Shown: positions 40,865-52,984 of the stretch, one piece after another | Layout of the letters: every line of letters begins with the position of its first letter | Position numbering within the stretch: position 1 is the first letter of the stretch | NCBI GenBank assembly: GCA_030248195.1 | Contig: JASAND010006582.1 | Span: forward strand, 1-64,000 | Reading direction: 5' to 3' | From: Trissonchulus latispiculum | Taxonomy: Eukaryota; Nematoda; Enoplea; Enoplida; Ironidae | Length of the DNA: 64,000 nt | Translations under genes and position numbers: made by a program | Notes under the pieces: generated by a model | Seen by the model: only the letters and a program-made list of their open reading frames with translations | Told to the model about the DNA's origin: nothing | Databases searched by the model: none

Positions 40865-43800
40865 ATGATTCCCTCCGTGAGCAAATCACCCTTAATGCTA
40901 TACACCAACAGCTTTCAGTCCCTTGCCAGAAGGTTCCAAGAATTTGGTACGAGCACGGGAAAACCTTTGGCTGCTATTGTGGGGGCGAAAGGTAATTATA
41001 TGTATTGATCTTGTGCAGTTGCGCTAAGTTTGCTATTGCTGTAGGTGTGCTAAAGTAAGTTGCGCCCCGGACCGGTTATGGCGGCGATGTTTTTTTCCGA
41101 TTTCTCCTGTTTGATTTTTGCGTTGTACAAAATGTTCGCCGCTTTTACGTGAACTGCAGCGGTGGGCCAACCTAATGGGCTATAGGGTCTAGTAGTACCC
41201 TCTAAAGAATTTAAGAATCGCAACTTTTTGTGCGCCGCAGCTGCGCATAGCGCAGCAGTGGCGCCGCAAAGTCGGCTCAGAGCGAAAAGTAACTCATTTT
41301 TGTGGTCGTCGCTCAGGTCGAACGTTACGAGCTGGAGCTGATTTCTGTTTATGTTAAATTAAATATATTGAACTAACTAACGGTCCAGCTTGCGTTTCTC
41401 TATCACTTCTCTAGCGACCACAGTGGCCCGTCAAAACTGGCGAAAATTCGAAAAATGAAAAATCGAAATTTCACGCAATCTATTCAACCTTGAAAACTCA
41501 AATCTTCCATACAATGGTTTTCTGGCACGGAGAATCGACTCCCGCAGTCAGTTTTACCGTCTGACCAACCCATCTTCTGGCTTTTTCCTAGGCAAAAATT
41601 TCTGGGGGGGGGAGTCTGGGGGGATCCCCCAGGTCTGGGGGCTCGGATTTCTGGGGGGGGGGGGAAGAAAAACTTTCCGAAAGAATGCTTAAAAATAGCT
41701 ATATATAGCCTAAATAACTTAAATTTAGGTTTAATAGCTAAAAAACGCTTGAAAATGAGTAAAAATCCGGCGAAGCCGGAAAATTTTTCAAAAGTTACCC
41801 TCAAAACCCTATTTTTCCGGGCACTTTAGAGTTCTGGGGGGAAGACCTGAATCCTGTGGGGGGCAACCCAATTCTGGGGGGGTACGAATTTCTGGGGGGC
41901 CCTCCACCCCCCCCCCCTGTAGGAAAAAGCCTGTCTTGCTTGGCTGGTTCCACTTTGCTGTCGTCTGGAGGGTCAAGTCGGAAACCGCTTCCTGGAGGTC
42001 CATAGAAGGCTCTACCCGGCCTTTCAAAACTTTGTCTGTAAGGGTTTTCTGGTGTGTCCAGCTCATTCCTGGTATCCGTTTTGCCGTCCGACGTGCCTAT
42101 ATTGCTGGGCTGGTTCTACTTTGCCGTCGGGAGGGTCAAGTCGGAAACCGCTTCCTGGGGCGATGTTATCAAAGGCCCAAACCCGGGTTTCGAGCTAAAC
42201 CTAGGTTAAAAATGGGTTTTCAACCCAAACCCGATGGTATCAAAGTTGGGTTAAAACTGGGTTTTTGAAAACCAGGTTTCATAACTCGGTTTGGGGTTAA
42301 GTGGAGACCCAATGTTATCATGAAACCCGGGTTTAAAAACTTGGGTTAAATTCCAGGGTATTTTTTAGGGATTTTTTTCCGGGGGGGGGGCTTCCCGGGG
42401 GGGGCCCCCCGGGCCCGGGGGGGGGGGGAGATTTTTTGGCAAAAATGAGCCAAAAAATGGTATTTTTGGCGTATTTTGCATGGTGAAACTCAAAAAGTGC
42501 TCAAAAATGCCAGGATTTAAGCTAAAAATAGCTATTTTTACGAAAAAATCTCCGGCGAGGCCGGAAAATTTTTGAAAATTGGCCTATTTTTGGCAAAAAT
42601 TTGGGCCTCCAAAAAATCCCGGGGGGGGAAGCAAAAATCCCGGGAGGGGGCGATTTCGGGGGGGGGGAGGCATTTTCGGGGGGGGGAAGGTCAATTTCGG
42701 GGGGGGGGCCCCCGCCGCCCCCTGTAAAAAATACCCTGAATTCGGGTTAATGTGGCTAAATCTCAACCCTACTCGATGAGGAGGGTTGAGCCTGAAACCC
42801 AGGTTTTATTCTATGTAATTTATGGGTTTCGCTCGTGGGGCTGTCTCGTCTATTAGTTCCAAAAATATAGACAAGACAGCACAGTTATTTTTGGTGTTAA
42901 TTCTGGGTTACCTATTCTGGATTTCAGGGTTAACTCAGGGTTAACCCCAATAAAATAAGGTTTATGAAATCCAACCCCAAAATTGTTTGATAACATTGGG
43001 TTAGCCCCAGGGTTAACCCATCCCCAAAATTTCAGGGTTAACCCCAAAAACTGCGAAACCCGGGTTTTAGGAAACCCAAGTTTGATAACATCGGCCCCTG
43101 GAGGTCCATAGAAGGCTTTACCTGGCCTCTTAAAAATTTGTCTGTAGGGGTTCTGTGGTGCGCCCAGCTCATTCCCGGTATCCGTTTTGCCGTCCGATGT
43201 GCCTATTTTGCTGGGCTGGTTCCAGTTTGCCGCTTCAAGGGTCAGTCGGGTGGGGGGTCAAGTGGTCGAAACTAAAATTTTTCAAAAGTGGTCAAATTTG
43301 GTATCAAACGAAAGCCCTAGGTGATCTGAGCAACTTTTCTCATAGAACGGCATACCCAAAGTGGCTGTGGAGTGCTGTGGTGGGGTGGGGTGGGGACTCA
43401 GGCGATTTCGGGTCAAAAATAAAATTTTTCAAAAGTCAGATGGCGAACGGAAGAACTTTCGCCATGGAACCATCCACCAAAAGTGGTTTTGTCGGATTTA
43501 TTCCTTTACTTACTCAACCGGAACTTAAAGGATAGACATAGGCCCAGGGTTTTTTCAAATTAGGACCTGTGCTTTTCAGTGTGTTTTTCTAACAAATTGC
43601 GTTTTTCTAAGAAAATGTGTTTTTTAAAAATTGATTTTTCGCGTTTTAAATGCGTTTACGACTTTTTACCACATATAGCGTATTCCTAGTAGTTTTTTGT
43701 CGTTCTAGTGATGAAAGCAAATAGATACTGACGTGTATGGTCGATTTGGAAGAAGTGAACCCTGCAAGAACCGTTTTAAAACGAAGAAATTCTTATTTGC

Positions 43801-46800
43801 AACGGGGGGTCTGAGGGGCGGACGTTTCTACCGGCAAAAGACGTCAAAAAATAAGTTTTTGCTCATTTTTGCAAAAATCCCCGCGGTCCGCTCCCCTCCC
43901 CGGAAAAAATTCATAAAACATACCCTGCGTTTGGGACCGAGCGAGCATTATATAATCAGTTTAGGGTCCGACTTTTTGCCACAAATAAGCCAATTGTCAA
44001 AAAAATTTCGGATTCACCGGAGAGTTTTCCTATTGGTTTTTATCCTAAATCAGGCATATTTGAGAACCTTTTTAGTTTCTCCCTCCATGCAAAATGTGTC
44101 CAAATACAAATTTTTGGATTTGTTTTACAGAAAATCTCGCCTTCTCGACCTCTATCTTCCGGAAAAATAAATTATAAGGTTATTACAATCAATCAATAAG
44201 GTTATTACTCGCCACAGAATGTAGCTAGCCAGACTGTTTAGATACAGCATGTGCCAGCATGTAGAGCTTGATCTGTACTTTCTATACCACCGCTAAAATC
44301 AGCATTCGGTTGTACTTCTAGTGGGTTAGCCTCAATATAGACCATCTTTTTTACCCCACAGGTGGGGTAAAAAAAGATGGGGTGGGGGGAAAATGGTACC
44401 AAATTTCGTTCCTTTATCACCATAACAGCATATGTAAATGACATTTATAGGCATAAAACGCAATATCTACATGTATATACTGCTAAAAACTCGTTGCCAG
44501 TAGCCAGGCTTCATATTATCCATCAGGCAAGACAAACTTAGTAATCGACCAACATTGCTAGGAAATTAAAATTTTTTGCCGACAAAATCTTATTTTATCC
44601 TGTAATTTATAATTTAACCGTCTTCTGTGTTAACTTGTAATGATAAAACACCTTTTGCAATATTAAACGTAAAAAAATTGAGTGTTTTACTTATGTTGGG
44701 TGGCAAAATCGTAATTGTACAGGGAGGGGTCATCCATTTTTGGTGTAGTCTGTTGCAGATCCACACTTATGAAACTGTCTGGAATGCTCGCATTTTATAA
44801 TAACACACAAATGTTGTTTATGGGCCCAAATTTTCTTGTTTCCCCATGATTTGCCCCCTAGGAATATTTGCCATCATTCCTACACAGGTGCAGGTCATAT
44901 GGCGTTTTTCGGCAGCGGAAGGTCTATTGAGGGGCGTAGCAGTTCAAATGAGTAAACAATTAGTTGTTATTTTTGCTAAATCAAAAATGGAAACTGCGGG
45001 GAAAAAGCACGCCGTTGTGTCCCCCCTCTAGTGAAAAAGTGTGGGGGAAAAGATGGTCACCATTTCTCAACTGTGTGACTAGCGAAAATCCGACTAGCCC
45101 ACGTTATAGAGCACATCAACAAACCCTTTATGCACAAAAGAACTAATGTAACTATTACCAGTAAGTTGACATAATCTTAAAAATTTTGAAAAATCCTTAG
45201 GTTTTCGGGTAATTTTTTGGTGTCAACTTCAAACTTCAGACCCATGACACACGAACGTTCAATCGACAGGAACAATTAATTGTATTGTGATCTTAAAGTG
45301 CAAGACTCGAACTTTCATTTGCACCAGATTTTGTATCTCTATCATGTGCCAGTCGAGCAGGGTGGGCCGTCGTTTTCCCCACTTTGCCGGTGATGTCTTT
45401 CCCCCCTCTGACTAAATATTTTAAAAATACCATGATTTCATGCGGGTACCCAAGGGGAGGGGGTTGGGGGGAAGCCCCTTTTTGTTCTACCCCCTGCGGA
45501 GTTTTTGGGGGAGAATGCGAGAATTGAGCTATTTTCAGTGCATAAAACTAAAAATATGAAAACTTTTTGGCGCCCACCTTTTCAAAATCCCGAGTGCGCC
45601 CCTGCCTGATTCCTATGCGCTTTCTTTGTTTTTGGGGTTACCAAAGCTTGGTTAGTTTTAACAATGTGGTTTCAGGTAGCAGTGGCGATGTTATGGGAAA
45701 GCCTGAAAATTCATGGTTACAGCAACCTGATGCCAACTTCCCCCTGCCTGGTGGTTCTGCAACATCAGATAGCTATTTAGACAGCATTAAGAAGAAGCAG
45801 CAGGTATTATATTCCTTATACGTAAGTAAGTATATATACGTAGTTAGTTTTGAGCAGGGATTTAAAGATTCAAATATAAAGGTGTCGTTTCGGGTTTTTC
45901 CCGATTTCTCACCCGGGTAAAATTTTGAAAACGTGACCAAGCTAGCTAAAGATATGGGTATGTTTTCTACCACGCTGAATGCAAATATCGCAAAATTGTT
46001 CGATTTCGCGAAATTGATTTTTTTCGATTCGCCAGGAGGGGGGGCAGTCGGAATTGAAAATTGCCATATTATGCAACTTCCACAAAATCGAAGACAATTT
46101 ATTGACCCGCCTTGGTCCCCCTTGCGAATCAAAAAAATTGAATTTCCGAAACCTAAAACTTTTAGCTTGATTGGCCAAGTTTTAAGAATGTTAGCCCTGG
46201 GCTGGTAATCTGGAAATGACCCGTTGTTTCTGCCGTTATTACTTTTTCCACATTGAAAATGTGTTATTGTTTTTCTTTACAGGGAATGTTTGTGAGCAGA
46301 TGTTACTGGCGGTATCGCTGCTACAAACGGCAATTTTTTGAAAATTTACGTTTAGCAAACAATAAACAAAATTTTTCCAAAAATGGGTATACCGTACTGG
46401 GTTTTCCTAGGCGAAAAATGTGGGGGGGGGGCTCCAGAGTGGTTTAAAATTGTCAAATATGCAGTAAAAATAGCCTATTTTCTACACATTTATTACTTAT
46501 ATATACTGCTATGCTAAAAAGTGCTCAAAAATTTGTATTGAGTACTAAAATAGAGGATTTCTGAACAAAGAATTCCGGCGAAGAGCCGGAAAATTTTTGA
46601 CAATTTTGACCAAAAATCCTTATTTTCCAGGCATCTTATATATAGTGAGTGGGGAGAAGCCCAAAAAATGGGGATGGGGCCGAGTGGAGGGGAAGGGGTC
46701 GAGTGGGAGGGAATCCGAAAGGGGGGGAGCACCCCCCAGCCCTCCCTCCAGTAGTAAAAGCCCAGCCGTAAGTTTTTAAGTGTTTGAGGGGTAGTATCAT

Positions 46801-49800
46801 GTAAGGTTTCATTATGTACGTATGTAGGTTTCAAAATGATGAAGCATTGTTTCTTTACGTAGCAATTCGCCAAGAGTTAATTCTTTGGTTTGCTTGCCTC
46901 CGTAAGCATTCACGACCGCTTGCAGTATAAAGTAGAAAATATTTATAGAAAAATTCTTAGAAAAATTCTTAATAATACTTAAACTTGATATTCCTTATCC
47001 TGCAAGCATGTTGGGTCTGATTCCTGTTTGTTTGTTTGTTTATTGTACCATGAGCGGTCGTGGATTTTTGTCTCTGTGTTTATTTGTGTTTGCTTGTTTT
47101 ATAGCACATAGTGTCTCAGGTTGCTCTGTCTAACTCGGATCTGATTAGTCGTCCTCTCAATTATCAGAGACAATTGGATATTATTGGAAATTTTGTCTAC
47201 AGTTCAAAAGAAGTGGGTAAACATTTTGTTTCTTAGCTTTAGAACGGCAAATAGCCCAGATTCTACTTTCTGTATGCACGTTTAAATTCAAAAATTAGTT
47301 ATAATTATTATTGTTATATTTTAGTGGTATAATGTTTCAGTTTAAATCAAATGAATAAAAGACACACTCGTAGTATTGGATGGAGTGACTTCAGCGACAA
47401 CTATTATACATGTTGGTGGCAGTAAACCATAGCTAGCTTTTATGACATATATAGAACTCGTTTCTTCCTGGTATTTTTGGTCAAAAATATCGAAAATAAG
47501 TAGTATATCTTGCTTGGAGATTCCCAAGACTTTCTCAGAACGCCTAAAGTTTTCTAAAAAGGAACATGTTTGGTAAAAAATTCGGCTTTGGTAAAACTAG
47601 GCACCTAGGAAGCTTAAAACTTCGAGAACGATTTTAGGGGAGATTTGTGAAAAATACTCAGCTCCTGCTGCAGCTAGATAAACCTGCTTTACTCGTTTTT
47701 CTTAGTTATGTTCTTGATTATGGGTAAAAAGCGAAGAGGTTTGAGCCCTTTGTGCTCTGAAGTTGTTTTCTCGGAGGGGAATTAAAGTTTGAGACATGGG
47801 AGGCAACCATTATAGTTGGACACTAAAACACGCTGAAAGTATTTTTTGGACACCCACTCGAATAGCAAATTTCTATGTGCAAGCTATAAAATACTTTTAT
47901 GCTATTTTGGCACATTCTGCATTCTTAAAAGAATAGACTCGGTGGAATACTGTCTCAACCTGGCTTGGGATTCAGGGTTTTTTCAAAATTTTACCTATGC
48001 TTTTTAGTGTTTAAGGAAATGTGGGTGTTTTTAAAATCTGTTTTTCCTGAAATTTGCTTTTCGCTGTAATTAACAGTTTTTAACGATTTTACAGCAGTTA
48101 TAAATATTATATATATATACGTATTTAGCATTTTTCGCGTGTTAGAGAAGAAAAACAAAACATATATTGCTTGCTTAGTCTTTGTAAACGATATTTCGAT
48201 GTTCTGAACGTTAAATATTTGCGTTGAAGAACACTTATTTTCGCGCTATAATGGGGGTCTGGGAGGTGCAGACGGGGAAAATTTTTTGAAAATTCTGAAA
48301 ATTTTGGTCTGAAATCCTTCAAAACTTTATTTTCCACAATATATTTCATTCCCATCATTTCCGAATTTAGAAATGTAATTTCGTAGAATAGTGCGCCTAT
48401 ATACAATCCCTAAGAATAGTGAAGGCTACACGATATGTGCTCAACTAATGCCCAAACGAAAACAAACAGAAGTAATAACGTAACTATATAGACGATATTT
48501 GCGCCGAAGGCTCAAAATTTTTCGGAAGAACTTAAAAATTGTGCTTAAAATAAATAAAAATTCGCTCCTACAGGTGAAAATTTGAGTGCACTTTTTAGTG
48601 TTTTTTTAAAAAGTGTGCGCAAACACAATAAAAACACAAAAAATAATGTTGGGATTTATTAATAAAAGTTGGTTTTGTAAACTGCAAGAAATTATGTTCG
48701 CTTTGTATTCTGCTCGGTTTCTTAGTTAACGTGGGAAGAAAGGATTCTCGTTTGTAAATAAAAAGTTTGTGTGTTTGATTTGCAGTTATATACGTATTTA
48801 ACTAGTAACGGTATTTTTATTCTGTATTCAATTGAACATTGTTCAACTGTAATCTGTCATTTTAGGTTGATAGTGCTCTTGAAACTGATGTAGATTTGAG
48901 TGGAATAGAAAATCTGTCAGTTACTCAGTCTGAGACCCTTGAGTGCGCTATACATGAGTGTCCTACTTTGGTCAAAAAAGGTATTCATAAGTTTTGTTTT
49001 TTGTAGCCTCTCATACATTTCCCATTTTGAAAGAGGGTCTCCGAGCACCCTTTGAGAACAAATTTCATTAATCATCATTATATTTTTGTTATGGAGATCA
49101 GTGATGGAACCGGGTCACTTAGGGTCTATTTCCTTAAAGATTAAACGGATTAGATTAAAATTAGTCCACATTAATCCGCGAGTTAAAATAGCAGGATTAA
49201 ACGAGTTAGTTTTAATCTGTTTAATCAGTTTAATCCTGCAATAAAGAAATAGAGATTAAAAATTTTAATCCTGCTGTTTTTTAATCCGACCATTTTAATC
49301 TTTAAAGAAATAGGGCCTTAGACTTGACCCGGTGACCCGGTTGAGCTCTGACCCGGTGACACGGTGATCCGGTGACCCGGTTTTCCAAAAAATTCCAAAA
49401 TATCTGAAAAAATTGTTCTCCCTAAAAAATCTGAATTTTTAATTTCATGCTTCACCATCGTTATAAGAATGCCTATTGTGAACATTTGTCAAGGTTTATA
49501 AAAATATTAAAACAAGACTGCGACATTTTGTATTCGGTAGTAGAAATAAGTCGCCAAATCCAACAAGTTATGCACCTACAAAATTTTGCAGCATGCACAG
49601 GCCCGCACCCACGATTTTGAAAGGGGGTGGGTCCTCCAAGGCAACATGCACCGGGGGGTCTGGGGGCGGAGCCCCCCAGAAGTTGAAAAATTTTGTATTT
49701 TTGCCCAAAAACGGAACATTGGACATTAATCTCTTGCAAAAAGTAAATTATCGCGCCGAAGGCGCGACAAGTTTTTAAAAATATATAGGTGTTTTAGCCA

Positions 49801-52483
49801 TAAAAATAGCAAAAATTTTCCATTTTGTGATCCCAAAAGGGGGTCAAGACCCCTTGAACCCCCCCCTGGGTGCGGCCTTGACCATGCACTATCGGATATA
49901 AGTACTTAACAGAAACGAAAAACCGTAAAAGAACGCTAGGGACTTTTGAAAGTTGGTTTTTAATCTTCAGTGCGAAATTTAATTTGTTATTTTTAATGTT
50001 TACTCTGTTGACAAGAATAATTTGCAAAGGAATAGGTTCTAAACAGATTTATGCAGTACAATAATGATGCAACCGATATGTATTCTGCTGGAGACCAGAT
50101 TAAACGAACCTCAGGTTATGAAAATTCTGACGTCAAGTTAAATTTTGAGATAATTCCAAATTATGTATGAGCACCATGTAAAAATTGTACCAAAATCTTA
50201 GTTTTAAGCCAAAAAAGCTAAATTTTTTAATAAAATTAAGGAAACCGGGTCAAGACCGGGTCGAAGCTCTTGACCCGGTGACCCGGTCCAAAAAGTGACC
50301 CGAACTGATCCGGTGACCCGGTTCCACCGCTGATGGAGATTACGTAGTTTCGCTGCTTTTATGCTTATTAGTATGTAATGTTTGCGGTTTCGCTTAAAAT
50401 TTGTGGTAGACCTCCTCACTTTACGAAGTCAAAAACTTATTTTTCTATACATGTAGTGTCTGTGCTCTCTGTTTTTAGCTTTTAGCTAACAAGTCTAACA
50501 CGGGCCAGTTGATGTTGAGTCCAATTTTTGGTATTAATTTTGGTTTTCAGATCTGTCCGATTTATTTCCAAAAAATGTTAGTGAAATGCCGCTTACTGCC
50601 ATGACTGTTACACAGAAAACTGTGAATGATATGAGTACCTGGTCCGAAGAAGTGGAAATGGAACGGGATGAGCTAACTTTAAATGTACACTTACGAATTG
50701 AAGTATTGTGTTCTGTCTTTAATAATGATTGCTGATGTTTTCGTCTAGTCATGATTTTAGAAAAATCAATGGAAGAGTCTGTACTGCAACCATTAAGGTG
50801 AAGCTTTAGTCTGAAACACATGAGAAATAATTTAATGGGTGAAGCGAGTGCTTTAACGCAGAGAGAACTATGCTCTGGAGTCTAGTCATAATTTTGTGAT
50901 TTTGCTATCGCCTTTAGCTTCTCTTTACTGCTTCAGTTTGTTCGCGCTGCAGAGCAAGTTTGCCAGGTTCTGAAGGAGAGCGGGTATTGGGCAGACTTTA
51001 TTGACCCTTCCTCTGGCAGACCGGTAAGTTTGATTTTCAGTGGTTTGAAAAAGAAAAGAACTTAGGCAACTGGGGAGTTTCAGAAGACGCTCCTATGCCT
51101 AGGACCGCTCCTAAGTCGGGCTTAGGCAGCCAATTAGAAGAATGTCTCGTTGCTAAACATTCACCTAGCTTAGGAGCGGGAAGCTTAGGAGCGGGTCCAC
51201 TGCTCCTAAGCTTTTCCCCTAAGTCAAGAGAATGTCAGTGTACATTTAGGAGAATTCTTTTGAAACACTCTGCTAGCCTGCTTTTAAACCGCTTCTAAAT
51301 ATTTTCCCAACGCTAGCCTGAGTTTTTCCCTCAGGGGAGAAGGAGATCGGCTACCCAGACTTGGGTCGCCACCCCTCCCTAGGATTTGGGCCTCCCCCAT
51401 CTAGAACTCAAAAGAGTCCGGAAAATAGGATTTTGAGGGTAAACTTTCAAAACATTTTCGAGCTTCGCCCGATTTTGAGACATTTTTTAACATTTTTAGC
51501 TATTTTAAGCTTACATTTAGGCTTAAGTGGCTTAATCTTTAACCCAGCAGCAAAAATAGCTGTTTTAGGCATTTCTCGAAAACATCTCCCCCGAAATCGG
51601 TTCCCTTCTCAGGCCTGGGAAGGCTCACCCCCAGACTCCTCCAGAAAGTCTGGCTTTTTCCTACAGGGGGGGGGGGGTGGGGGCCCCCCAGAACCCCCCC
51701 CAACCCTAAAGTTCCCGGAAAAATAGGGTTTTTAGGGAACATTTTGAAAATGTTTTCCGGCTTCGCAGGATTTTTACTCATTTTTAAACATTTTTAGCTA
51801 TTTTAAGCTTAAATTTAAGTTAAAATTAGGCAATTTTTTAGCTCAGCAGCAAAAAATAGCTATTTTTTGACATTTTTCTAAAAAGTTGTCTTCCCCCCCC
51901 CCAGAAATCCGAGCCCCCCCCCTAGACCTGGGGGGGCCCAGACTTCCCCCCAGAAAGTTTTGCCTGGGAAAAAGCCAGAAGTTTTTCTTGGAAAAAGCCA
52001 GCTAAATGCTGACCTACGACAATCTTTTGACCCCCCCCCCGGCTTTTTAGTTTGTTAACTTGTACTGAACAAACAAACACAGTAAAAGTTAAAATGAGCT
52101 TGTAACCGGTATTCGACAGCGACAACTGCCGGCAGAACAAAAACCATCTTGTGCTTTGAAATTGCTGTTTCTTAACTTTCTGCAGTTGAGTTTTTGCTCT
52201 GAATTGGAATACTTCTGCTACTGAAAATTTATTGTTTCAGTATATGGGACCGTTTACCAACTCGACCATGTTTGAGACCGATGAACGATACAGGAGTTTT
52301 GGTTTCACCATTGAGGATTTGGGCTGCTGCAAAGTGATCATGCATAAATTGTGGGGTACAAAGTGTTTTACTGGCATCATTTTTACCAATGCTCCGTTGA
52401 ACAGTAAACTTCTGCAGAGTACTGTCAACAAACAACTGAACAGTGGAAGTCAAATGGTCGCTGAAGAGAAGAAGCAGAAATGA
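40865..52483 (+). CDS. MMADHC: MMADHC, cobalamin trafficking protein, seven exons, complete
   Basis: Exons: 40,865-40,991; 45,676-45,803; 47,105-47,212; 48,866-48,980; 50,551-50,684; 50,937-51,023; 52,241-52,483. All are GT-AG and the phases close to 313 residues (human about 296). The first exon gives a Ser/Arg-rich, weakly amphipathic N-terminus (…S-L-A-R-R-F…) fitting a mitochondrial targeting peptide; start ATGs at 40,865 and 40,895 are both possible. Conserved blocks are E-C-A-I-H-E-C-P (exon 4), W-S-E-E-V-E (exon 5), [11 protein letters not shown] (exon 6), F-E-T-D-E-R-Y-R and D-L-G-C-C-K-V (exon 7). In the human protein a cysteine of that last block contacts cobalt when MMACHC hands over cobalamin. 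MMADHC routes vitamin B12 to methionine synthase in the cytosol and methylmalonyl-CoA mutase in mitochondria. The exon 3 donor (GAA|GTGGGT) is unusual but keeps the frame. Introns are full of MITEs. Confidence 0.92.
41577..41933. mobile_element. TIR element family C, copy 1
   Basis: Ends CTGGCTTTTTCCTAGG and TAGGAAAAAGCCTG, G/C runs inside both ends, and the hairpin TCCGGCGAAGCCGGA at 41,766-41,780. Flanking bases ATCTT and GTCTT match at four of five if the end is set one base earlier. MMADHC intron 1. Confidence 0.75.
42159..43096. mobile_element. TIR element family D with 5-bp TSD CCTGG
   Basis: Ends GGCGATGTTATCAAA and TTTGATAACATCGGCC. CCTGG is duplicated at 42,154-42,158 and 43,097-43,101, and the neighbouring uninterrupted repeat unit has it once. 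The interior is built of AACCCGGGTTT and GGGTTAACCC motifs in both orientations. A family C element (42,354-42,738) is nested inside. Noncoding. Confidence 0.9.
42354..42738. mobile_element. TIR element family C, copy 2 (TSD AATTC)
   Basis: Ends CAGGGTATTTTTTAGGG and TAAAAAATACCCTG are flanked by AATTC at 42,349-42,353 and 42,739-42,743. It has long G/C runs and the hairpin TCCGGCGAGGCCGGA at 42,551-42,565. Nested in the family D element. Confidence 0.85.
43262..43435. repeat. Single satellite unit of the 146-bp family
   Basis: Contains GGTATCAAACGAAAGCCC and GTGGTCAAATTTGG in the same order as the arrays at 21,907 (inverted) and 29,470. It adjoins a 165-bp repeat, the same pairing as at 22.2 kb, so the two repeats travel together. 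Confidence 0.8.
44340..44379. repeat. Near-perfect 19-bp-arm hairpin
   Basis: CCATCTTTTTTACCCCAC is followed almost directly by its reverse complement. Intronic; probably the junction of two element ends. No terminator function is implied. Confidence 0.8.
45936..46180. repeat. Diverged copy of the foldback at 12.3-12.9 kb
   Basis: CGCAAAATTGTTCGATTTCG and CTTGGTCCCCCTTGCGAATC match blocks of the palindrome inside the 11,952-12,903 element. Frames on both strands across it are repeat-derived. MMADHC intron 2. Confidence 0.7.
46397..46765. mobile_element. TIR element family C, copy 3 (TSD CCGTA)
   Basis: Ends CTGGGTTTTCCTAGG and AGTAAAAGCCCAG are flanked by CCGTA at 46,392-46,396 and 46,766-46,770. 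The hairpin at 46,574-46,590 has a two-base longer loop. MMADHC intron 2. Confidence 0.87.
49122..49317. mobile_element. PIF/Harbinger-like MITE (TSD TTA)
   Basis: Ends GGGTCTATTTCCTTAAAGAT and its near-complement, flanked by TTA at 49,119-49,121 and 49,318-49,320, which is the Harbinger target. The 196-bp interior is a foldback of TTTAATC/GATTAAA motifs. Confidence 0.8.
49598..49880. mobile_element. Nested hAT-like MITE
   Basis: Ends CAGGCCCGCACCCACG and GGGTGCGGCCTTG. The flanking 8-mers AGCATGCA and ACCATGCA match at seven of eight. It carries a C-C-C-C-A-G-A-A-G-T-T-G motif shared with 28,070 and a palindrome CGCGCCGAAGGCGCG at about 49,752. Confidence 0.75.
51095..51240. repeat. CTTAGGAGC repeat cluster
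   Basis: CTTAGGAGCGGG, GCTCCTAAG and CCTAAGTC recur in both orientations in about 150 bp just after MMADHC exon 6. A small foldback, not coding. Confidence 0.65.
51650..51978. mobile_element. TIR element family C, copy 4
   Basis: Ends CTGGCTTTTTCCTACAGG and CCTGGGAAAAAGCCAG, with hairpin TCCGGCTTCGCAGGA at 51,756-51,770 and long G/C runs. Flanks share AAGT. Similar but less well matched ends at about 51,318 and 52,000 suggest it is nested in an older relative. MMADHC intron 6. Confidence 0.75.
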
Positions 52484-52984
52484 AACAGCACGACTTGTAC
52501 TTGGACTTTGCCATTTGCTAAAATTATTTTGCATTGTACATGGTAGTTGATGATGCTTCAATGACTATTCTTACTGATGTGCATCAAGTTTAACACATGT
52601 TTGTACTGGGAATGTTGTTAAAACTTATATTGAAACATTGTCGATGGTCGACTAAAAATTGCTTTGGTAGGTGCCACGGTAGTTGTTCGTTGCATTATTA
52701 ACGTTTGTTGCAACTACATGATGATGTATAGGGCCCGCCGCTTTTTTTTGCTGCTTGACCAGCTGGAGTCGACCTGCCTGACCTGGCTTTCAGAGTAGTT
52801 CATTATATACCTAGGTAGGACTCGGTAAGAACTGGTTTGGCGAAAGAGGGGGTGTCAGTTATCTTGTTACGTCTGTCTTTTCAAAATGTCATGGGAATTG
52901 AATCCATTGGCCGGAGATAATCCTTCACCTTTACGAGGTTTTTGGGCCATATTGCTTGCCGAAGAAGTGTCCTCCCCTCCATTG
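52484..52984. other. 3' flank of MMADHC
   Basis: Expected 3' UTR and downstream DNA. I see no unambiguous AATAAA in the first 300 bases and no other gene. Confidence 0.5.

Larger units (their letters stand above)
41934..43250. repeat. 165-bp repeat copies split by an insertion
   Basis: Reverse-complement copies of the tandem repeat at 22,255-22,620 lie at about 41,934-42,158 and 43,097-43,250. The second is one unit interrupted by the 42,159-43,096 element at the motif TTCCTGG/AGGTCCATAGAAGG. An intact version at 41,985-42,010 shows the empty site. Confidence 0.85.
49099..50332. mobile_element. hAT-type nonautonomous element (TSD ATGGAGAT)
   Basis: Ends CAGTGATGGAACCGGGTCA and TGACCCGGTTCCACCGCTG with identical 8-bp duplications at 49,091-49,098 and 50,333-50,340. 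Subterminal GACCCGGT repeats are clustered at both ends. Two further elements (49,122-49,317 and 49,598-49,880) are nested inside. No transposase. MMADHC intron 4. Confidence 0.94.

Noticed and set aside
45567..45675. In-frame extension upstream of MMADHC exon 2 with a basic N-terminus, an alternative start
   Set aside because: The upstream bases are the end of a dispersed repeat, and a TTTCAG acceptor lies at 45,670-45,675. The exon at 40,865-40,991 gives a better N-terminus and matching phase.
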